Of a stretch of 64,000 nt of DNA, positions 30,909-39,887 are shown piece by piece. Origin of the DNA: CAYQJS01 sp964417895 (GTDB lineage: Bacteria; Chloroflexota; UBA6077; SHYK01); contig CAYQJS010000025.1 of assembly GCA_964417895.1 (NCBI GenBank), forward strand, positions 1 through 64,000, in the 5' to 3' direction. The stretch's first letter is position 1. Every line of letters starts with the position of its first letter. The notes under the pieces are model-generated. The model made no database searches. It was not told the DNA's origin and saw only the letters and a program-made list of their open reading frames with translations. Both the position numbers and the translations under genes were made by a program.

Positions 30909-32552
30909 TCAGCCGGTCCCCGAGGATGCGCCCTCCAAACGGAACCAGTAGAACCCGTGGGGCCCCAACGTCAGAAAGTACGGCAGATCACCGATGGGGG
31001 GAAACGGCGTTCCGCCGATAAGCTCGACGGGCGTGGCGCCGCGGAAGCGGCTGAGGTCCAGCTCAACCGGCTGGACGAAGCGCGACAGGTTGACGACGCA
31101 GAGCATGGTGTGCGTGGCGTCCCGCCGGATGTACGGGAGGACCTTCGTGTTGGTCGGATGCAGAAGATCGATGGAGCCCCGGCCGAACACCGGGTAGCAC
31201 TTGCGGACGCCGATCATGCGCCGCATCCATCTGAGGAGCGACGTGGGCACGCGCGACTGGGACTCTACGTTCAATGCCTCGTAGTGATACACGGGGTCCT
31301 CAATGACCGGGCTGAACAGCCGGGCCGGGTCTGCGCGTGAGAAGCCCGCGTTGCGATCACCGGACCACTGCATCGGCGTGCGTACCCCCGCCCGGTCGCC
31401 CAGGTAAACGTTGTCCCCCATGCCGAGCTCATTCCCGTAGTAGATGATTGGGCTGCCCGGCAGCGACAGGAGCAGGCCGTTGAGCAGCTCGATCTGTCGG
31501 CGGCCATTCTCCATGAGGGGCGCCAGGCGCCTGCGGATCCCCATGTTCAGACGCATGGCCGGGTCGCGTGCGTACTCGAGGTACATGTAGTCACGGTCGG
31601 CGTCGGTCACCATCTCCAGCGTCAGCTCGTCGTGGTTCCGGAGGAACAGCGCCCACTGGCACGATTCCGGTATGTCGGGCGTCTGGGCCAGGATGTCGAC
31701 GATCGGCGTGCGGTCTTCCCGGCGCAGGGCCATGAAGAGCCGTGGCATGAGGGGGAAGTGAAAGGCCATGTGGAACTCGTCGCCGTCGCCGAAGTAGGGA
31801 CGCACGTCCGTCGGCCACTGGTTCGCCTCTGCCAGAAGTACGCTCCCGGGGAAGTGGCGGTCCACGTGCGCGCGCAGCTCCTTTAGGTATTCGTGCGTCT
31901 CTGGGAGGTTTTCACTCGTCGTGCCCTCGCGCTCGAACAAATAGGGCACCGCGTCGCAGCGGAAGCCGTCGAGGCCCATACCCAACCAGAAGGATACGAC
32001 GTCCAGCATGGCCTGGCGGACCGCGGGGTTCTGATAGTTCAGGTCGGGCTGGTGGCTGAAGAAACGGTGCCAGTAGTGGCTCCCGGCGGTCCTGTCCCAG
32101 GTCCAGTTCGACGTCTCCGCATCGGTGAAGATGATGCGCGCCCCGGCGTAGCGCGCGGGGTCGTCGCTCCAGACGTAGTAGTCGCGTTTTGACGATGTGG
32201 GTGAGCGCCGCGCCTCCTGAAACCAGGGGTGCTGGTCGGACGTGTGATTCATCACCAAATCGGCGATGACGCGGAGCCCGCGGTCGTGGGCCGCGTCCAG
32301 AAACGCGCGGAAGTCGTCCAGGGTGCCGTACTCAGGCCTGATTCCGCAGAAGTCGGAGATGTCGTACCCATCGTCCTTCAGCGGCGACGGGTACATCGGA
32401 AGCAGCCAGATGCAGTCAGCTCCCAGGTCACGAATGTAGTCGAGTTTCTCGGTGAGACCGGGGAAATCGCCGACCCCGTCCGCGTTGGAGTCGTAGAACG
32501 AGCGGACGGGCACCTCATAGAACACCGCGTCCTTGTACCAGGAGTCAGCCAT
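30909..32552 (-). CDS. treS: Trehalose synthase (maltose alpha-D-glucosyltransferase), GH13
   Basis: 547 aa from ATG 32552; a GTG at 32588 lies in repeat sequence and is rejected. GH13 TIM barrel starting WYKDAVFYEVPVRSFYDSNA with DLVMNHTSDQHPWF, nucleophile Asp in GFRCDAVPYLF, acid/base Glu in LLAEANQWP and transition-state Asp in FLRNHDELTLEM. These blocks, and GDRAGVRTPMQWSGDRNAGF, match TreS, which interconverts maltose and trehalose in the cytoplasm. Length fits stand-alone TreS without a maltokinase domain. Confidence 0.92.
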   Translation of the reverse strand: MADSWYKDAVFYEVPVRSFYDSNADGVGDFPGLTEKLDYIRDLGADCIWLLPMYPSPLKDDGYDISDFCGIRPEYGTLDDFRAFLDAAHDRGLRVIADLVMNHTSDQHPWFQEARRSPTSSKRDYYVWSDDPARYAGARIIFTDAETSNWTWDRTAGSHYWHRFFSHQPDLNYQNPAVRQAMLDVVSFWLGMGLDGFRCDAVPYLFEREGTTSENLPETHEYLKELRAHVDRHFPGSVLLAEANQWPTDVRPYFGDGDEFHMAFHFPLMPRLFMALRREDRTPIVDILAQTPDIPESCQWALFLRNHDELTLEMVTDADRDYMYLEYARDPAMRLNMGIRRRLAPLMENGRRQIELLNGLLLSLPGSPIIYYGNELGMGDNVYLGDRAGVRTPMQWSGDRNAGFSRADPARLFSPVIEDPVYHYEALNVESQSRVPTSLLRWMRRMIGVRKCYPVFGRGSIDLLHPTNTKVLPYIRRDATHTMLCVVNLSRFVQPVELDLSRFRGATPVELIGGTPFPPIGDLPYFLTLGPHGFYWFRLEGASSGTG

Positions 32553-32580
32553 CGCTAGCGGCACGACCGAAAACCCGTCG

Positions 32581-32692
32581 GCCCTCACCCGTCCTTGGCC
32601 CTGCGGGCCGGCGGCCGGCCTCTCCCACGAGTGGGCGAGGCGCGAGGCTGACCCCCTCTCCCATCACAATGGGAGAGGGCGGGGGTGAGGGC
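32581..32692. repeat. CCCTC/GAGGG palindromic repeats, double unit
   Basis: CCCTCACCC to GCGAGG and then CCCCCTCTCCCATCACAATGGGAGAGGG ending GGTGAGGGC. It fills the gap between treS and the rhodanese fusion gene. Confidence 0.8.
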
Positions 32693-32725
32693 TGGCCTTC
32701 TTCGGCGCATTTCAGATTCAAGACA

Positions 32726-33808
32726 CTAGCGTGCAATGGGGAGGCCGCGCTCGTTCCAGGCCTGCATGCCCCCGTCCATCGACAGGACGTGGGGAAAGCC
32801 GGCCTGCATGAGCACACTGGCGGCGGTCGCCGAGCGGCCGCCAGCCTTGCACACCGCGATGATCTCGCGGTCTCGATAGGGCTCGACCTCATCTAGCCGT
32901 TCGGGCAGCCCGCCTACGGGGATGAGCACGGCGTCCTCGATGTGACCCAGCGGGCCGACGTACTCCTCGGGCTCACGCACGTCGAGCACGAAGGGTCGGT
33001 CGGCGCTGCTCCTCAACTTGTCGCGGACCTCATCGGGCGAGATCGTCTGCACCGCCTGGTCGTTGGCGCCAAGGCCCTGCAGATTCGGCAGCATACACGC
33101 GGGCGCATCGACGGGAATCCAAACGGCCCGGGGGTCTCGAGCGCAGGCGTAGTTGGCCTTGACGACATCGAGCATCCAGTCGGGCGTCTCCGCCGCCAGG
33201 TTCTGCAGCCACGCCACGTACTCGTCGCGCGACCGTGGTTTGAAGTACTCGTTGTGCTCTTTTTCTTCGCCCAGGCGAGACGCTGTCTTTCCATGGTAAT
33301 CGTGCGCCGGGTAGACCAGCAGGTCGTCAGGCAGCGGCGCGAGTCTCGCGAACAGGCTGTGGTAGTGCTGGCCGGGGTCGCCCCCCGGAAGGTCGGTGCG
33401 GCCCGCGCCGCCAATGAACAGCAGGTCTCCGGTGAAAAGCACGCCATTCGCGCGGATCGTTACGCTGTCGTCGGTGTGGCCGGGGGTGTAAAGGAACTCC
33501 AGCTCGATGTCGCCGACGGTGAGCCTCGCGCCCTCGTCCACCCGGAGCTGCACGCACAGCGAGGGGCTGTTGCGGTGCATCACGGCCATCGCCCCAGTGC
33601 GGTCGGATATGGCGGCGACGCCGGAGAGATGGTCGGCGTGGGTGTGCGTGTTGATAGCGTAGCGGAGGGTGAGGCCCTCGCTCGCGATCGCTTCCAGGTA
33701 CTGGTCGATTCGCTCGAGCACGGGATCGATCAGGATGGCCTCTTTCGTCTTCGCCGATCCCAGGAGGTACGTGTGACAGGCGGTGTCGTTCAGCTGTCTG
33801 AGGAGCAT
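32726..33808 (-). CDS. MBL-fold persulfide dioxygenase-rhodanese fusion
   Basis: 360 aa from ATG 33808 with GGTGGGG upstream. The N-terminal metallo-beta-lactamase domain has THTHADHLSG, PGHTDDS, FTGDLLFIGGAGRTDLPGGD and YPAHDYHG, as in ETHE1-type persulfide dioxygenases. The C-terminal rhodanese domain (about 265-360) carries the active-site Cys in AVCKAGGRSA. Such fusions oxidise glutathione or low-molecular-weight persulfides and transfer sulfane sulfur, detoxifying sulfide. The siroheme/sulfite reductase genes nearby fit a sulfur theme. From 33809 to 34048 I see no feature. Confidence 0.9.
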   Translation of the reverse strand: MLLRQLNDTACHTYLLGSAKTKEAILIDPVLERIDQYLEAIASEGLTLRYAINTHTHADHLSGVAAISDRTGAMAVMHRNSPSLCVQLRVDEGARLTVGDIELEFLYTPGHTDDSVTIRANGVLFTGDLLFIGGAGRTDLPGGDPGQHYHSLFARLAPLPDDLLVYPAHDYHGKTASRLGEEKEHNEYFKPRSRDEYVAWLQNLAAETPDWMLDVVKANYACARDPRAVWIPVDAPACMLPNLQGLGANDQAVQTISPDEVRDKLRSSADRPFVLDVREPEEYVGPLGHIEDAVLIPVGGLPERLDEVEPYRDREIIAVCKAGGRSATAASVLMQAGFPHVLSMDGGMQAWNERGLPIAR

Positions 33809-34048
33809 GCGGATCCCCACCACACGGTGCGCACCAACATGCTACACGAGGCGGACGGGGAAGGGACCGCCTGGGCTCTAGGCAGATTGCCGTTGGTTTT
33901 GTCTGCCGGCCAATGCTCTTTTCAGCTTATCATGGGCACGGGATAGCCTAGCAGCCAAGAGGAAGGCCAAAGGCTAAGCGCAATCGTCGGTAGTGGGCCA
34001 AGACCTTCCGGCTGAAGGCTGAATTCCTGGCTGTGGAGCCGCGTACTA

Positions 34049-34363
34049 CTAAAACATGGTGGGTAGGGTGTCGGCCTTAGCCAAAGCTTCCTCAAGAGAA
34101 TACGTGGCGTGTATCTTGACAGTGTTCCACTGAATGAGCCGGCTCTGCATTACGAACTCTCTAACAGCCTCTATGTCTGCGGCCTCGACTATTCCCAATA
34201 CAATGTGATCCCCGCCGAAGACCCTAATCGTGAGGATCTGTACCCCTAGTTTCTGGGCCAAAGTAGGCATCTGGCTAGCGCCCTGCTTCATCAGCTCCCG
34301 GATCTTTGCGTTGGACGTGGGGCAGAGATCCGGCGTGTGCTCAGCAATCATCACGAACTGCAT
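34049..34363 (-). CDS. Small ferredoxin-like-fold protein (DUF3303/GYD-type)
   Basis: 104 aa, ATG with GGGAGGT 5 bp upstream. MQFVMIAEHTPDLCPTSNAK, a helix KIRELMKQGAS, the strand ILTIRVFGGDHIVLGIVEA and a second helix indicate an alpha-beta dimeric-barrel-like fold of the DUF3303 or GYD kind. Members are small and of unclear role. No operon partner is evident. Confidence 0.65.
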   Translation of the reverse strand: MQFVMIAEHTPDLCPTSNAKIRELMKQGASQMPTLAQKLGVQILTIRVFGGDHIVLGIVEAADIEAVREFVMQSRLIQWNTVKIHATYSLEEALAKADTLPTMF

Positions 34364-34418
34364 GGGGACCTCCCTTCCGAATGACCTGACTTTACTCGAA
34401 TCGAACGCCAGCGCCTAG

Positions 34419-34463
34419 TAAGGATCTCCCGGGAGATGCTTCGCTCGCGCTCAGCATGACAGA
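34419..34463. repeat. Dispersed palindromic repeat, TGTCATTCTGAG family, half copy
   Basis: AAGGATCTCCCGGGAGATGC and TTCGCTCGCGCTCAGCATGACA, matching the copy at 20578-20645. Confidence 0.7.
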
Positions 34464-34493
34464 CGTGGATTGCGGCTCGATGGACGGTCCGGC

Positions 34494-35345
34494 TCAGCGA
34501 GCCTGGGCCGTGGCCGGCGCCCCGGAGGCCAGAAAGCGGGTGGCCAGTGCGACGAACTCCTCCTCGGCGTCCCACTGCACCAGGTGTTTGCAGCCGTCCG
34601 CGATGTGGAACTCAAGGCTCGGGTACAGCTCGCGGGCGCGCGCTATGCGCCTCGGCGGATCACCCCCGTCGTTGGCGCCGTAGAGGAAGAGTAGCGGCGC
34701 GCGAACCTCTGCCAGCCGCTGCCACAGGGGCGTCGCAGGCCCTCCCTGACCACCGCGACCGGCTTGGCGCCGCTGCTGGCTCGCTTCGTGGTTCTTACCA
34801 ACGGCCATTCGCAGGCGCAGCTCCAGCACCTCCGGCGTGATCAGACTGTGGTTGAACAGCTGCTCCTCGAGGAGGGCGCGGGCATCCTCGATGCTGGGCT
34901 CAGAGGTCGGCTCCGGATCACCCGGTACGCTGGCCTCACCCTCGGCGTCGGGCAGCGGTGGCAAAAGGCTTCGGGTGCCCAGCACCATGAGTCGAGAAAC
35001 CCGCTCCGGATGGCGAAGCGCCAGGTCCATTGCCTGGCCGCCGGATGCGGAGTGGCCGACGATGGCGGCCTGCTCCAACCCGATTGCGTCCATGAACCTC
35101 GCGATGAAATCGCGTCGGTAGGCGGCGGTGGCGTCTGATGGATTGTCCGTGAGACCGAAACCGGGATGGTCGTAGGCGATGGCGCGCACGCCCGCGCGGG
35201 CGAGCCGTGGCAGGGTGCGCCTCCACACGTCGGCCGATGATCCGAAGGCTGCTCCATGGAGCAGGAGGACGGCGGGCCCGGTGCCATCCTCGAGGTAGCG
35301 GGTGTTGAGGCCGTCGACGCGAACGAACCGATCATCGAGCGCCAT
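34494..35345 (-). CDS. Alpha/beta-fold hydrolase
   Basis: 283 aa, ATG with GGAGG 6 bp upstream, overlapping the CysG-like gene by 14 bp. The oxyanion motif is LLLHGAAFG, the nucleophile elbow GHSASGG (Ser), the acid Asp in LYGANDGG and the His in CKHLVQWDAE, so the triad is complete. MhpC/haloalkane-dehalogenase-like fold. The substrate is unknown. The overlap suggests cotranscription with siroheme synthesis, but a functional link is not obvious. Confidence 0.9.
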   Translation of the reverse strand: MALDDRFVRVDGLNTRYLEDGTGPAVLLLHGAAFGSSADVWRRTLPRLARAGVRAIAYDHPGFGLTDNPSDATAAYRRDFIARFMDAIGLEQAAIVGHSASGGQAMDLALRHPERVSRLMVLGTRSLLPPLPDAEGEASVPGDPEPTSEPSIEDARALLEEQLFNHSLITPEVLELRLRMAVGKNHEASQQRRQAGRGGQGGPATPLWQRLAEVRAPLLFLYGANDGGDPPRRIARARELYPSLEFHIADGCKHLVQWDAEEEFVALATRFLASGAPATAQAR

Positions 35346-36810
35346 GGCTTGCCTCCACGAGTTGTCTGTCTGTCGCCCACCACGCCAGCCGCTCCGCCAG
35401 CGAGGCCACCTCACCTATCACCGTGGTAGCGGGCGCGCGAACGTCCGCCTGGCGCGCGCGCTCCGCGATATCAGAGAGGCTCCCCTCCACGACGCGCTGG
35501 CCGCTAGTGGTGCCGCATTGTATGACAGCCGCGGGCGTCCGCGGGGACAAGCCGGCGGCCAGCAGGCGCGAGCACACGCCGGCCAGCGTCTCGACGCCCA
35601 TCAGCAGCACCAGCGTGCCACCCACGCGGGCCAGTGCGTCCCAGTCGATGTCGCCACCCGGCTTCCCGGGATCTTCGTGGCCCGTGACAACCGTGAACGC
35701 GGAGGATAGCCCACGGTGTGTGACGGGGATGCCCGCGTAGGCGGGCACGGCGATGGCGGCGCTGACGCCTGGGACGACAGTGCATGGAATACCGGCGGCG
35801 GCCGCCGCCAGTGCCTCCTCGCCCCCGCGGCCAAAGACGAAGGGGTCACCCCCCTTCAGCCGCACGACCGTCGCACCGGCGCGCGCTTCGTGGCACAACA
35901 ACCCGTTGATCTCCCTCTGAGACATCGGCGTACCGCCTCGCCCTTTGCCCACGTACACCAGGCGGGCATGGGGCGACGCCCAGTCGAGCAGGGCGGGGTT
36001 GGCCAGCCGGTCGTACACCACGAGATCGGCCTCGGCCAGGGCATCGCGCCCGGCGAGCGTGAGGAGCCCCGGGTCGCCGGGCCCCGCCCCCACCAGGACG
36101 ATGCGGCCTCGACGGTTAGGCCCCCGCACCCCAACCCTCTCCCCCAGGATTGGGGGAGAGGGCTGGGGTGAGGGGGCCGCTCCGCGGGGGTGGAGCGCCC
36201 GCCGAATGTGGCGCTTCGCCGTCTCCAGATCGCCGTCGCGCACCAGATGAAGGGCTACCTCGTCGATTGCGGATTGCCACGACTCAGGGTCGACGCGGGT
36301 TCCCGCGGCGCGCAGCTCTCCCCGGATGGCCGCTAGCACCTCCGCGAGTGCCCCGTACTCGGGCGGGACCGCGCGTTCGAGCAGCTCGCGGAGGTGGCGC
36401 GCCAGCGCCGGGCTGCGGCCCCCCGTGGTCACGGCGACTTGCACGTCTCCCCTGCGCACGACGGCCGGCATGATGAAGTCACAGTGGGCAGGGTCGTCCG
36501 CGGCATTGACGAGCACGCGCCGCTGGCGGGCGTCCGCGGCGACGCGGCCGTTGACCGCCGGGTCATTGGTAGCAGCGATCACGAGAAAGGCGTCGTCCAG
36601 GTCAGCCGGCAGATACGCCCGCCGATGGGTCTCGAGCCCGCGCACCAGCGCGATGGCTTCGGTCTCAGCGGAGAAGCGCGGCGCCACGATCGCGACCGTG
36701 GCGCCGGCCTCACATAGGGCCTCGATCTTGCGGGCGGCAACGCTGCCGCCGCCCACGACGAGACAGCGGCGAGCCGCGAGGTCGAGAGCCACGGGAAAGT
36801 ACGCGCTCAT
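35332..36810 (-). CDS. cysG: CysG-like siroheme synthase fusion with a repeat-encoded linker
   Basis: 492 aa. The N-terminal half (1-210) is precorrin-2 dehydrogenase/ferrochelatase, with an NAD-binding CLVVGGGSVAARKIEAL, FLVIAATNDPAVN and NAADDPAHCDFIMPAVV. The C-terminal half (about 232-475) is uroporphyrinogen-III C-methyltransferase: IVLVGAGPGDPGLLTLAGRD, VVRLKGGDPFVFGRGGEE, PGVSAAIAVPAYAGIPVTHR. Together they convert uroporphyrinogen III to sirohaem for the sulfite reductase upstream at 36942-38675. Residues about 211-231 (APSPQPSPPILGERVGVRG) are translated from the intact palindromic repeat at 36119-36178, an in-frame insertion that became the linker. Confidence 0.92.
   Translation of the reverse strand: MSAYFPVALDLAARRCLVVGGGSVAARKIEALCEAGATVAIVAPRFSAETEAIALVRGLETHRRAYLPADLDDAFLVIAATNDPAVNGRVAADARQRRVLVNAADDPAHCDFIMPAVVRRGDVQVAVTTGGRSPALARHLRELLERAVPPEYGALAEVLAAIRGELRAAGTRVDPESWQSAIDEVALHLVRDGDLETAKRHIRRALHPRGAAPSPQPSPPILGERVGVRGPNRRGRIVLVGAGPGDPGLLTLAGRDALAEADLVVYDRLANPALLDWASPHARLVYVGKGRGGTPMSQREINGLLCHEARAGATVVRLKGGDPFVFGRGGEEALAAAAAGIPCTVVPGVSAAIAVPAYAGIPVTHRGLSSAFTVVTGHEDPGKPGGDIDWDALARVGGTLVLLMGVETLAGVCSRLLAAGLSPRTPAAVIQCGTTSGQRVVEGSLSDIAERARQADVRAPATTVIGEVASLAERLAWWATDRQLVEASHGAR
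36119..36178. repeat. CCCTC/GAGGG palindromic repeat inside the cysG-like gene
   Basis: CACCCCAACCCTCTCCCCC, then AGGATTGGGGGAGAGGG and CTGGGGTGAGGGGG. A full-length member of the dispersed family, open in the gene's frame and located exactly between the two enzymatic domains. Confidence 0.85.
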
Positions 36811-36826
36811 GGGTCGAGCCGCTCCG

Positions 36827-36923
36827 CACCCCCCTTGCGGGGGAGGCGCGGCAAGGGGGGTGAACCGCGCGTTCTCGGTCCACCCCCTCCCCGCTTGAGG
36901 GGGAGGGTTGGGGAGGGGGGTGA
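36827..36923. repeat. CCCTC/GAGGG palindromic repeat, double unit
   Basis: CACCCCCCTTGCGGGGGAGG and CCACCCCCTCCCCGCTTGAGG, GGGAGGGTTGGGGAGGGGGG. It lies between cysI and the cysG-like gene. Confidence 0.8.
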
Positions 36924-36941
36924 ATCTAGGGTCATCTTGGG

Positions 36942-38675
36942 CTACCGGGCCCCCGCGAGCTGCGCTTCAGGGAACGCCACCGAGCGCAGCCGATCGATGC
37001 CGATGCGGTGGCAGAAGTCTCCGAACCCCTCGGCTGGCTCTCGTTCGTCCCGGAAGAGGAGGAAGAGCGGACGAAGCCGCTCCGCCAGCTGATTGCCCGG
37101 CACCATGTCGGCCAGAAGCTGGTTGAGGCGAGTTCCCTCGAAGTCGCCGCCGACGTACATCTGGTACTTGCCTATGGTCCGGCCGACGAACCCGATATCG
37201 CCGAGGTAGGGGCGGGCGCAGCCGTTCGGGCAACCCGTCATGCGCACGCTCAGCCGCTGGTCGGCCAGCCCCAGCTCCGACAGCGTCGCCTCAATGCGGC
37301 GGATGACGGACGGCAGGGCCCGTTCAGATTCGGCCAGCGCCAGGCCGCAGGTGGGAACGGCCGGGCATGCCATGGAGTGCCGCAAGGCCTTGGAGAGCTC
37401 GCCGGCGAGCAGCACGCCGTGGTCGCGCAACAGGTTCTCGACGGTGGAGCGCTTGTCCTCTTCGATGTCGGTGAAGAGCACGTTCTGGCTCGGGCTCAGA
37501 ACGATGCCTGGCTTGAAGCGTTTGGCCATCTCTCGAAAGGCCGTCTTGTAACGGAAGCCGCCCACATCCTGGATGCGGCCGTTCTCGACGAAGACCCCCA
37601 GGAACCAGCGTCCGTCGTGCTGCTGTCGCCATCCGACGTGGTCGCCGGTGCCCTCCCAGTGCAGTGCGCGTGGGGGCGCCAAGCGGCGGCCGAGGCGGCG
37701 CTCCATCTCCTCACGGAACCAGTCGAGCCCTCGGTCCTCCACCAGATACTTCATGCGGGCGTGCCGGCGGTTTTTCCGATCGCCGTTGTCGCGCTGGATG
37801 CGCAGGATGGTGAGGAATGTGTCCAGCGCGTCGTCGGGTTCGACGAAACAGATGGGGTCGCCCGTACGCGGGTGCGTGGCCTTGTCGGTGTGGGTCATGC
37901 CCATCCCACCGCCCACCAGCACGGTGAAGCCGGCTAGGCGCGCGCCGTCGAGGTGGGCCACCATGCCGATGTCCTGTGAGTAGACGTCGATGCAGTTGTC
38001 ACCCTCGACGGCGAGGCCCGCTTTGAATTTGCGAGGCAGATAGGTGTCGCCGTACAGCGGCTCGATTTCCTGTTCCGTGGAGACGAGCTTCTCGTGGTCG
38101 AGCCAGATCTCGTGGTAGGCGCGCGTGCTGGGGAGGGTGTGGTCGCTCAACATGTGCGCATAGCGCTGCACCTCGGAGGCCGCCCCGGTCTGGTCGGGGG
38201 CAGGGCAGGCCATCAGGTTGCGCTCCACGTCGCCGCAGGCGCCAAGGGTCGTCACCAACGCATCGTTGATCTCGCGGATGGTCCGCTTGAGGTTGACCTT
38301 GCCCACGTGGTGAAGCTGGAAGCACTGGCGCGTGGTGACGCGCAGCGTGTTGTTGGCGTACCGCTCGGCGATATCGTCGAAGGCCAGATATTGCTCGGGC
38401 GTGAGGGCGCCCCCGGGGATTTTGGCGCGGATCATCATGATCCACTCTTTTTCGCGCCCCTGCTTGCGGGCGAGAGCGCGCCGGTCTCGATCCTCCTGCT
38501 GGTAAACACCGTGAAACTTCAGAAGCTGGTACTCGCCTTCGGAAAAACGAGACGCGTCGCTCTCGAGGGTCTCCCTCACGGTCCCCCTGAGGTGCTGGCT
38601 CTGCTCCTTGAGGATCTCGACGCCTGACCGCTCGCCGGCGACGTCATCGGTCTGCTCGACATCATCCTCTGACAT
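36942..38675 (-). CDS. cysI: Sulfite/nitrite reductase haemoprotein (CysI-type)
   Basis: 577 aa, ATG with GGAGGGG upstream. Two ferredoxin-like and two siroheme/4Fe-4S repeats. The cluster ligands are Cys437 and Cys443 (ACPAVPTCG) plus Cys482 and Cys486 (TGCPNGCAR). SPSQNVLFTDI and TTRQCFQLHHVGK are the siroheme-binding repeat segments. LGACGDVERNLMACPAP is typical of assimilatory sulfite reductases. It reduces sulfite to sulfide with six electrons. The siroheme synthase is next downstream, separated by a repeat. A nitrite reductase role is less likely but not excluded by eye. Confidence 0.92.
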   Translation of the reverse strand: MSEDDVEQTDDVAGERSGVEILKEQSQHLRGTVRETLESDASRFSEGEYQLLKFHGVYQQEDRDRRALARKQGREKEWIMMIRAKIPGGALTPEQYLAFDDIAERYANNTLRVTTRQCFQLHHVGKVNLKRTIREINDALVTTLGACGDVERNLMACPAPDQTGAASEVQRYAHMLSDHTLPSTRAYHEIWLDHEKLVSTEQEIEPLYGDTYLPRKFKAGLAVEGDNCIDVYSQDIGMVAHLDGARLAGFTVLVGGGMGMTHTDKATHPRTGDPICFVEPDDALDTFLTILRIQRDNGDRKNRRHARMKYLVEDRGLDWFREEMERRLGRRLAPPRALHWEGTGDHVGWRQQHDGRWFLGVFVENGRIQDVGGFRYKTAFREMAKRFKPGIVLSPSQNVLFTDIEEDKRSTVENLLRDHGVLLAGELSKALRHSMACPAVPTCGLALAESERALPSVIRRIEATLSELGLADQRLSVRMTGCPNGCARPYLGDIGFVGRTIGKYQMYVGGDFEGTRLNQLLADMVPGNQLAERLRPLFLLFRDEREPAEGFGDFCHRIGIDRLRSVAFPEAQLAGAR

Positions 38676-38698
38676 GGCCCCCTCCGGGCTGGCAACGA

Positions 38699-38723
38699 TT
38701 TGTCGATAAATTCTACTGACAAA
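38699..38723. promoter_or_regulatory. Dyad upstream of cysI
   Basis: TTTGTC at 38699-38704 and GACAAA at 38718-38723, 13 bp apart, in the AT-rich divergent spacer between cysI and vapB-like genes. Possible operator for either side. Confidence 0.35.
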
Positions 38724-38810
38724 CTAGGAAATACTATGATAGGCGCTCGTCACCCAACTGGTCAAGGCATCCCGGTTGCGCGGGGACGCCATATATGGTA
38801 TATGGTGCTC

Positions 38811-39035
38811 ATGGACAAGACAACGCTGTACCTGCCGGATGAGTTGAAGCGAGCCCTTCGGGACGCGGCGCGCCGCCTTGGCCGCGCGCAAGCCGATCTC
38901 GTGAGAGAAGCGCTCGCCACGTACTTGCGCGCTCAGCCGAAGCCTCTCCCGCGCTCTCTTGGCGCCGGCGCCGACGGGGAGGTGGCTGCTCGGGACAGCG
39001 AAGCGTGGCTGCGGTCACAGTGGAACCGCTCCTGA
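38811..39035 (+). CDS. VapB-like ribbon-helix-helix antitoxin
   Basis: 74 aa from ATG 38811 (ATG 38802 is an alternative). DKTTLYLPDELKRALRDAAR and ADLVREALATYL form a CopG/MetJ ribbon-helix-helix DNA-binding domain. The acidic/Trp tail (RDSEAWLRSQW) should bind the toxin. TATATGGTATATGG lies just upstream and could be a -10 for a nearly leaderless mRNA. Overlaps the PIN toxin gene. Confidence 0.8.
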   Translation: MDKTTLYLPDELKRALRDAARRLGRAQADLVREALATYLRAQPKPLPRSLGAGADGEVAARDSEAWLRSQWNRS

Positions 39036-39433
39036 TCACCCTGGACACCTCCGGCCTCCTCGCCCTGGTCAATCGCGAGGACCCTGACCACCTGCGCTGC
39101 CGCCAGGCTCTGAGGACCGATCCAGGGCCCTGGTTCGTCCCGGCCGGTATCCTGGCGGAGATCACCTACATGATCGAGCAGCGTCTCGGACTCGCTGTGC
39201 TCGACCTGTTCCTGTCCGACCTTGAGTCCGGCGCGTATATGCTCGAATGCGGGGACGCTGACCTCCCGCGCATCCGTACCCTCGTTCGGCGGTATGCCGA
39301 TCTCCCACTTGGATTCGCCGACGCCGCAGTCGTCGCGTGCGCCGAGCGGAGCGGTGGACGGGTCCTCACTCTGGACCTGAGGGACTTCGGGATTGTCGCC
39401 CGCGAGGGCAAGATTCAGGTGCTGCCCGAGTAG
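39005..39433 (+). CDS. VapC-like PIN-domain toxin
   Basis: 142 aa from GTG 39005, overlapping the antitoxin by 31 bp; GTG 39020 is an alternative. PIN residues are visible: Asp in LITLDTSGLLALVN, Glu in ILAEITYMI, Asp in LGFADAAVVACAER, and the final acidic site in LTLDLRDFG. These coordinate Mg2+ for RNA cleavage. With the RHH protein it forms a VapBC toxin-antitoxin pair. Confidence 0.85.
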   Translation: MAAVTVEPLLITLDTSGLLALVNREDPDHLRCRQALRTDPGPWFVPAGILAEITYMIEQRLGLAVLDLFLSDLESGAYMLECGDADLPRIRTLVRRYADLPLGFADAAVVACAERSGGRVLTLDLRDFGIVAREGKIQVLPE

Positions 39434-39594
39434 ACCACGCCAGATGGAAGTGCGTACTCGACGTCTGGGAGGGTCTGCCGGCAAGCCGCACGCCGCGCTA
39501 CGCATCTCACCTCCTGCGATGGTATCTGCCAGTGCTCGAGGGTCCTCTCGGGCCCCGAGTGCTAGAATCCGACGACCCAAGGCGAGAGGAGACG

Positions 39595-39879
39595 ATGGCC
39601 CGCACCAGTCGTAGGAGCAAGCTGAGCGACGTCGAACTTGTCGAGCGCTTCATCGACCAAGATGTCGACCACTATCCAGGCGGCCGCGCCGACGCGCGCC
39701 TGCATGACTCGGGTGTCTCGGTCTGGGCGATTGTTGCCTTCCTTCGGGTATACGACAACGACCACCACAGGGTGGCCGAGCATTTCGACCTTTCGCATGA
39801 GGAGGTCGAGGCTGCACTTGTCTACTATCGGCTCAACAAGCCCTACGTCGACGCGCGCATTACACTCAACGAAGCCTAG
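39595..39879 (+). CDS. DUF433-type antitoxin candidate
   Basis: 94 aa, ATG with GAGGAG 4 bp upstream. ARLHDSGVSVWAIVAFLRVY, then AEHFDLSHEEVEAALVYYRL: the DUF433 helix-turn-helix pattern of an initiator strand, a short helix and a recognition helix. Followed after 8 bp by a DUF5615 gene, giving the same module as at 11232-12072. Confidence 0.78.
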   Translation: MARTSRRSKLSDVELVERFIDQDVDHYPGGRADARLHDSGVSVWAIVAFLRVYDNDHHRVAEHFDLSHEEVEAALVYYRLNKPYVDARITLNEA

Positions 39880-39887
39880 GGCCCGGC

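Noticed and set aside
32553..32588. Upstream GTG start for treS
   Set aside because: The codon lies in a palindromic repeat and would add residues absent from the usual TreS N-terminus.
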